Origin: JAGXRK01 sp963804005
GTDB taxonomy: Bacteria > Bacteroidota > Ignavibacteria > Ignavibacteriales > Ignavibacteriaceae
Length of the DNA stretch: 30,231 nt
Direction: 5' to 3'
Assembly: GCA_963804005.1 (NCBI GenBank)
Contig: CAWDOP010000023.1
Location: forward strand, 1-30,231
The stretch's first letter is position 1. The number at the start of each line of letters is the position of its first letter. Under the pieces are notes generated by a model. The model searched no databases, was not told where the DNA came from, and worked only from the letters and a program-made list of their open reading frames with translations. Below, piece by piece: positions 25,858 to 30,231 of this stretch. Made by a program: the position numbers and the translations under genes.

Positions 25858-26889
25858 ATGAAATTAACAGATTTCAAATACAATTTACCCAAGACAGCCA
25901 TCGCAAAGTATCCGGTTAGTCCAAGGGATAAAGCTAAACTTATGGTTCTAAACCGTGAGACAGGGGAAATTGGAGATAAGAAATTCACTAAAGTTGTCGA
26001 TTATATGGCAGAGGGTGATGTGATGGTTGTGAATGAAACACGTGTGTTTCAGGCAAGATTGTTTGGGAAGAAAGAGAAAACTAATGCAAAGATAGAAGTG
26101 TTTCTGTTGCGTGAATTAAACAAAGAAGATTGTATCTGGGATGTTATTGTTGATCCGGCTCGTAAAGTTAGAATTGGCAATAAAATTTATTTCGACGATC
26201 ATCTCTGGTGTGAGGTTATTGATAATACTACTTCACGAGGAAGAACTGTTCGTTTCAATAAAACCGGAGTTTATCAGGCAGTAGAAAAATTAGGATTAAC
26301 TCCGCTTCCACCATACATCAAACGCGAACCGGAGCCGCAAGATAAAGAAAACTATCAGACTGTTTATGCTAAAGTTGATGGTGCCGTTGCTGCTCCAACA
26401 GCAGGTCTTCATTTTACTCATAAGCTTATTAGTAGAATTGAGAAAAAGGGAGTTAAAATTGTTCCCGTAATTCTTCATATAGGTCTGGGAACATTTCGTT
26501 CGGTTGAAGTGGAAGATCTTACAAAGCATAAAATGGATTCTGAGTATTATGAAATTTCTGCGCACTCTGCAGATGTAATTAATAAAGCCATGCATCACAA
26601 AAAAAATATATTTGTGGTTGGTACCAGCGCTTGCCGTGCTCTTGAAACAAGTACAACTGCTGATGGTTTTGTCAAGCAGGGAAGAGGATGGACTGATAAG
26701 TTCATTTATCCGCCTTATGTATTCAAGATTACAAGTAAATTGATTACAAACTTTCACGCTCCGGAATCAACATTGTTAATGCTTGCCGGAGCTTTTGCTG
26801 AGACTGACTTTATGATGAAAGGTTATAAAAAAGCATTAAAAGAAAAATATCGCTTTCTCAGCTATGGCGATGCAATGCTAATTTTATAA
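25858..26889 (+). CDS. queA: S-adenosylmethionine:tRNA ribosyltransferase-isomerase
   Basis: QueA transfers and isomerises the ribosyl part of S-adenosylmethionine onto 7-aminomethyl-7-deazaguanine in tRNA, making epoxyqueuosine at the wobble position. The 343-residue length is typical. Family landmarks are the N-terminal FKYNLPKTAIAKYPVSPRD (5-23), VNETRVFQARLFG (about 57-69), PPYIKR, the AAPTAGLHFT block (about 179-188) and the C-terminal NFHAPESTLLMLAGAF. A Shine-Dalgarno-like GGCAGGAAG precedes the ATG. It starts 36 bases after the ppdK terminator, with ispD six bases downstream. No other queuosine gene is in the window. Confidence 0.96.
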   Translation: MKLTDFKYNLPKTAIAKYPVSPRDKAKLMVLNRETGEIGDKKFTKVVDYMAEGDVMVVNETRVFQARLFGKKEKTNAKIEVFLLRELNKEDCIWDVIVDPARKVRIGNKIYFDDHLWCEVIDNTTSRGRTVRFNKTGVYQAVEKLGLTPLPPYIKREPEPQDKENYQTVYAKVDGAVAAPTAGLHFTHKLISRIEKKGVKIVPVILHIGLGTFRSVEVEDLTKHKMDSEYYEISAHSADVINKAMHHKKNIFVVGTSACRALETSTTADGFVKQGRGWTDKFIYPPYVFKITSKLITNFHAPESTLLMLAGAFAETDFMMKGYKKALKEKYRFLSYGDAMLIL

Positions 26890-26895
26890 AATGAT

Positions 26896-27585
26896 ATGAA
26901 AACCACAGCAATAATTCCCGCCGGTGGTAAAGGTTTAAGAGCTGGCAATACTGTAAAAGGTACTGCCACTCCTAAACAATATCTTAAGATTAATGGTAAA
27001 GAGTTAATCGTTTACACACTTAAGACGTTTCAAAAAAATAAGCTGATTGATAAAATAATTGTTGCCGCCGAACCTGAATATTTTGATATGCTGAAAAAAC
27101 TTGTGAAAAAATACAGACTCAGCAAACTAAAACTTATTGTTGAAGGCGGTGCAACAAGGCAGGATTCTGTCTACAATGCGCTGTTATCATCGGAAGCGGA
27201 GCCAAATGATCTAATTGTTGTTCATGATGCTGCACGGGCATTACTTCCAAATGAAATACTAACTAAGGCAATAAACACTGCAAAAAAAAAAGGGAATGCT
27301 CTCGTTTGCATCAAAGCAAAAGATACTTTGATAAAAGGAAATAAAATAGTTAAAGAATATCTGAACAGAGATGAAGTTTATTACGTTCAAACACCGCAGA
27401 TTTTCAAATACAAAGATCTTCTAAGAGCAATGAATAAAGCTTATAAAGAAAATTTTATAGGAACAGATGAATCAGTTCTTGTAAAACGAACAGGGAAAAG
27501 AGTTCATATTGTTGAAAGTTCTGTCTTTAACTTTAAGGTGACAACAAGGATAGATGTGGAGTTGTTTAGAAAGTTAACACAATAA
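26896..27585 (+). CDS. ispD: 2-C-methyl-D-erythritol 4-phosphate cytidylyltransferase
   Basis: IspD couples CTP to methylerythritol phosphate, the third step of the non-mevalonate isoprenoid pathway. The 229-residue protein has the nucleotide-binding IIPAGGKGLRAG (5-16; most homologues have AAG, here AGG), TPKQYL, GGATRQDSVYNAL, VVHDAARALLP and the C-terminal TDESVLVKRTG. It lies six bases after queA, so the two are probably co-transcribed. No terminator is evident after it. The isoprenoid pathway is otherwise absent from the window. Confidence 0.95.
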   Translation: MKTTAIIPAGGKGLRAGNTVKGTATPKQYLKINGKELIVYTLKTFQKNKLIDKIIVAAEPEYFDMLKKLVKKYRLSKLKLIVEGGATRQDSVYNALLSSEAEPNDLIVVHDAARALLPNEILTKAINTAKKKGNALVCIKAKDTLIKGNKIVKEYLNRDEVYYVQTPQIFKYKDLLRAMNKAYKENFIGTDESVLVKRTGKRVHIVESSVFNFKVTTRIDVELFRKLTQ

Positions 27586-27955
27586 ATTATTCTCAGATCA
27601 GATTCGCTAACCCACCAATAATTAAGTCTTTAGAGTCTGTATAATAAAAATAATTTGACTCTCTGAAAAATTTTATATACTGTTGCAGTGTCCAATTAGA
27701 AGGGTAATCTAATGGCATTAAAACTGGCACTCCGCCTCGACATATTTTTACTCTTTCTCTATCTGTATTGCGATAGAAGAGAGGTGGCAAATCATATCCA
27801 AATATTCTCCGTCCACTCAACTTCTCTTACAGATGAAATGTTTAAAACTGAAAAAGTCTTGATACATTTTTATTGCTTACGGACTTTTTTTCCCAGTCGG
27901 ATTTACTTAGCTCATAAGATTTAAATTAAAATGAAGATTAATAAGAAATAGTTTA
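27586..27955. other. Gene-poor 370-base stretch, possible gene remnant
   Basis: No convincing gene, terminator or promoter is seen here. Two short overlapping frames exist on opposite strands (27593-27820 on - and 27712-27924 on +). The minus frame, closed by stops at both ends and opening only at TTG, encodes a protein-like 75 residues rich in Tyr, Phe and Pro (for example GGVPVLMPLDYPSNW). It might be a decayed gene fragment or a small gene. I recognise no family. The stretch separates the queA-ispD pair from a lone T9SS cargo gene. Confidence 0.3.
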
Positions 27956-28828
27956 ATGAAAAAGAACAATTTCAAAATCATCTTTATTTTTATATTTATC
28001 CTGTGTTTATCCTTTCCAAGCATAATCAGGGCACAGGTGATTATTGACACATTATACCTATTCCCAGACACGACTAATTTTATTGACGAGCAAAATGGAT
28101 TTGTTCTAGATTGGATGGCAAATTTTGCAGTAAAGTTTAATATTCCTGATGAAGCTGAAAGTATAATAATAAAGAAAGTTGGATTCTTAATATTTAATTT
28201 AGGTTTCACATTTACATTTAATAATTACTTTAAAATCAGTGTTGGAAATAATCCAGAAGAAACAATTTTGTATGAAAAAGATGTTAGTATTGATTCATCA
28301 ACAATTACTTTCCCAGAATGGCAATTCTACAATATAGATTCTGTTGTCCAAATCGAAAATGATGCTATAAATAATTCTTTTTTTATTTCTGGATTAATAT
28401 TTCTTAGAACAGCAACTACGCAAATGTATGACTCATTACTTCTAAACCATTTTATTTATCATGCTTATAATGAATATTGGATTGAAGGTGTACGTGAATA
28501 TTTGCCAGTAAAAGTTGTTGTGGAAAGGATAATATCCGATGTAAACAAAGATTATCCAGAAGTAAATGGGTATCATTTATATCAAAATTATCCCAATCCC
28601 TTTAATCCATCAACTACAATTTTATATTCATTAAAAGAAATTTCTAACATAAGATTGATAGTGTATAACCTGCTTGGAGAAGAAGTTGAAGTATTGATAG
28701 AAGGCGAATATCCCTCAGGTAATTATAAAGTATCTTTTAATCCTACTGATATACCCGCAGGAATTTATTTCTACTCTCTAATTACTGAACGAAAAAGAAT
28801 CACTAAAAAAATGATTTATTTAAAATAG
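27956..28828 (+). CDS. Small secreted T9SS cargo protein of unknown function
   Basis: A 290-residue exported protein with an N-terminal signal peptide (about 1-26, basic KKNNFK then a hydrophobic core ending IIRAQ). A beta-rich middle part of unknown fold (27-200) is followed by a T9SS type A sorting domain (about 208-290). The sorting domain begins LYQNYPNPFNPSTTI and ends in a KKMIYL strand, the form common in Ignavibacteria. It should be delivered through the outer membrane and released or anchored at the surface. Base composition looks more AT-rich than that of its neighbours and it stands alone between unrelated operons, so a lineage-specific or acquired gene is possible. The middle domain is not recognised. 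Confidence 0.8.
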   Translation: MKKNNFKIIFIFIFILCLSFPSIIRAQVIIDTLYLFPDTTNFIDEQNGFVLDWMANFAVKFNIPDEAESIIIKKVGFLIFNLGFTFTFNNYFKISVGNNPEETILYEKDVSIDSSTITFPEWQFYNIDSVVQIENDAINNSFFISGLIFLRTATTQMYDSLLLNHFIYHAYNEYWIEGVREYLPVKVVVERIISDVNKDYPEVNGYHLYQNYPNPFNPSTTILYSLKEISNIRLIVYNLLGEEVEVLIEGEYPSGNYKVSFNPTDIPAGIYFYSLITERKRITKKMIYLK

Positions 28829-28901
28829 TATCTCGTTATCTAGAATTTAAATCAACTAGGTATTTCCTTGCCCCCCGTGCTTTATAATTTATTTCCTTTG
28901 A

Positions 28902-29684
28902 TTATGGAGATATTTTTAGATTATCTTTCTCTAGTGTTGAAGCTTTTATAAGCTGTTTTGTAAATTCTGATTTCGGTGTGGAAAAAATTTTTTCAGTTTC
29001 ATCAATCTCCACAATTTCGCCCTTAGATAATATCATTATGCGGTCACATAATAATTTTAATAAATTCAAATCGTGTGAAACTATAATAAGTGTGATTTTC
29101 TTTTCACCAGATATTTTTTTTATGAGGTTTAAAAAATTTAACTGCGATTCAACATCCTGAGCTGAAAAAGGTTCATCAAGAATTAATATCTCCGGTTCAA
29201 CCGAAATTATTCTGGCAAGTGCTACGCGCTGCTGTTCACCGCCGCTTAGTTCAAACCCTCTTCTTGCAGCAAAATCTTCATTTAATCCAACCAATTTCAG
29301 AGAATTAACAACCTTTTCATTAGACTTTAATTCTTCACCAAATCTTATTTTTGCTGCTTCTTCGATTATCTCTCCAACTTTACGGATGGGATTTATTATT
29401 TCACTGCTATTCTGAAATAAAATTTGAACAGGCATTGTTTTTATTCCAGACCAGTCATTGTTAAAATTAAAGGTTAACTTTCCATTATTAGAAGAAATTA
29501 CTCCGGCTAATAATTTTGCTAAGGTTGTTTTCCCGCTGCCCGACTCACCTGCAATACCAAGTATTTCATATTCATACAGCTCAAATGAAATATTCTTTAA
29601 TATTTTAAAGTCTTTACCCTTCCCAAATACTTCATTTGAAGACGCATCGTAATGTAGGTTTTCGGACTTTAATAGAGTTTTCAT
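28902..29684 (-). CDS. Peptide/nickel-type ABC transporter ATPase (DppF/OppF-like)
   Basis: A 260-residue ABC ATPase with Walker A GESGSGKTT (46-54), a Q-loop region (ILFQNSSEIINPIRKVGE), signature LSGGEQQRVALARI and Walker B ILILDEPFSAQD, followed by the H-loop VSHD. The Q-loop style (Q-N/D-x-x-x-x-x-N/D-P) and the partner gene are characteristic of the second ATPase of oligopeptide/dipeptide/nickel importers. It lacks most of the C-terminal oligopeptide-specific extension, being about 60 residues shorter than DppF. Its start overlaps the stop of the upstream ATPase gene by four bases (ATGA), so the two subunits are translationally coupled and probably form a heterodimer. The permeases and binding protein would lie beyond the right edge, if present. 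Confidence 0.9.
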   Translation of the reverse strand: MKTLLKSENLHYDASSNEVFGKGKDFKILKNISFELYEYEILGIAGESGSGKTTLAKLLAGVISSNNGKLTFNFNNDWSGIKTMPVQILFQNSSEIINPIRKVGEIIEEAAKIRFGEELKSNEKVVNSLKLVGLNEDFAARRGFELSGGEQQRVALARIISVEPEILILDEPFSAQDVESQLNFLNLIKKISGEKKITLIIVSHDLNLLKLLCDRIMILSKGEIVEIDETEKIFSTPKSEFTKQLIKASTLEKDNLKISP

Positions 29685-30231
29685 TTGCTTAACTCTTTAT
29701 AAGCATTAAGAAAAGAATTGATACTACTATCATTAGAATTCATTAGATCATCAACTTCAATAAAATCAGTTAAAGTTCCCTCTCTTAAAAAAGAAATTTT
29801 ACTGCTTATTTCTTGTGCAAATAAAATATCTTGTGTCACAATCAAGGCGGAATTATTATTCTTATTTACAAAGTTTTTAACTGCTTTTAGTGATAACAAT
29901 GTATTGACTGAATCAATAGAAGATGTTGGTTCATCAAGAATTATTAGCTCGGGATTTATAGCGAAAGCCAAAACAAAAGTTAACCTTTGCAGCATTCCGC
30001 CGCTTAATTCATAAGGATGCCTTTCTGATATTGAGTTATAATCGGGAAGTTGAAACTCGCAGAGCAGCTCTTCTAATTTTCCCTTTTTGCATTCAGTATT
30101 ATCGAAATAATATTTTACTTTTTTTAATGGATCAAGACTATTAATCGAATCCTGAAAAACGTATCTCATTTCATTTTTACGAATGTTAAAAAGTTCTTCT
30201 GATTTTAAACTGAGAAGATTTTTATTCTTCC
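29681..30231 (-). CDS. Peptide-type ABC transporter ATPase (DppD-like), 5' end missing
   Basis: This is the C-terminal part of an ABC ATPase; the reading frame stays open to the window edge. The sequence runs from ...LKSEELFNIRKNE into a Q-loop MRYVFQDSINSLDPL, then signature LSGGMLQRLTFVLA and Walker B LIILDEPTSSID. The switch His appears replaced: where VTHD is usual, VTQD is read. The stretch upstream of Met (30167-30169) matches the family continuously, so that Met is internal and not the start. Walker A lies outside the window. Stop overlaps the downstream ATPase start by four bases. Together they form the ATPase pair of a peptide or nickel importer. Confidence 0.9.
   Translation of the reverse strand, partial: KNKNLLSLKSEELFNIRKNEMRYVFQDSINSLDPLKKVKYYFDNTECKKGKLEELLCEFQLPDYNSISERHPYELSGGMLQRLTFVLAFAINPELIILDEPTSSIDSVNTLLSLKAVKNFVNKNNNSALIVTQDILFAQEISSKISFLREGTLTDFIEVDDLMNSNDSSINSFLNAYKELSK

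Noticed and set aside
27725..27740. Second TGGCAC as a sigma-54 promoter
   Set aside because: The -12 element reads CTCGA instead of TTGCA, so the essential GC is missing.
27712..27924. 70-residue plus-strand frame in the gene-poor stretch
   Set aside because: It overlaps a more protein-like minus frame, lacks a Shine-Dalgarno and has no recognisable domain.
1..30231. CRISPR arrays, tRNA or rRNA genes, transposases, phage genes
   Set aside because: No repeat-spacer pattern, cloverleaf, ribosomal RNA segment or recombinase motif was found on reading both strands.

Overview
The window is 30.2 kb of AT-rich, gene-dense bacterial chromosome. The best guess is a member of the Ignavibacteria or a close relative in the Bacteroidota/Chlorobi (FCB) group. 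Two secreted proteins end in type IX secretion (T9SS) type A sorting domains, one with the YPNPFNPSTT motif common in that group. LpxB and LpxK indicate a Gram-negative outer membrane. Candidate promoters follow the Bacteroidota pattern (TTG-N20-TAnnTTTG). Unlike most Bacteroidota, many genes have clear Shine-Dalgarno sequences. No plasmid, phage, transposase, CRISPR, rRNA or tRNA gene was seen.

Layout. 1-350: a self-contained unit with an inverted repeat, a consensus sigma-54 promoter, a Shine-Dalgarno, a 37-residue membrane peptide and an intrinsic terminator. 345-3395: rpiA (-), an Lrp/AsnC regulator paired with a Cys/Met-type PLP lyase (+), a palindromic repeat element with inverted ends, and a VOC-fold protein (-). 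3531-6957: an 818-residue acyl-AMP ligase/carrier/acyltransferase fusion (+) convergent with a PAP2 phosphatase (-). 7050-9828: transaldolase and glucose-6-phosphate isomerase separated by one base. 9943-10248: a small helical protein (-).

10513-25772: a long co-directional run. It contains a glycosidase-2-like protein with a membrane C-terminus, SMC, a T9SS cargo protein, a MtnX-like HAD phosphatase, an ICMT-family membrane methyltransferase, lpxB, a DUF374 acyltransferase, lpxK and pyruvate phosphate dikinase, and ends at an intrinsic terminator. 25858-27585: queA and ispD. 27586-28828: a gene-poor stretch and a small T9SS cargo gene. 28902-30231: two overlapping peptide-type ABC ATPase genes (-), the upstream one cut by the window edge.

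How the genes fit together. Central carbon metabolism is represented by rpiA, tal, pgi and ppdK, which link the pentose phosphate pathway, glycolysis and pyruvate/PEP exchange. Envelope work is represented by lpxB, DUF374, lpxK, the acyl-ligase/acyltransferase fusion, PAP2, the ICMT-family protein and the T9SS cargo. The most unusual items are the sigma-54 controlled TatA-like micropeptide, the membrane-anchored and apparently catalytically degraded glycosidase-2 protein next to smc, and the ligase-carrier-acyltransferase fusion. All calls come from reading motifs by eye; no database search was run.
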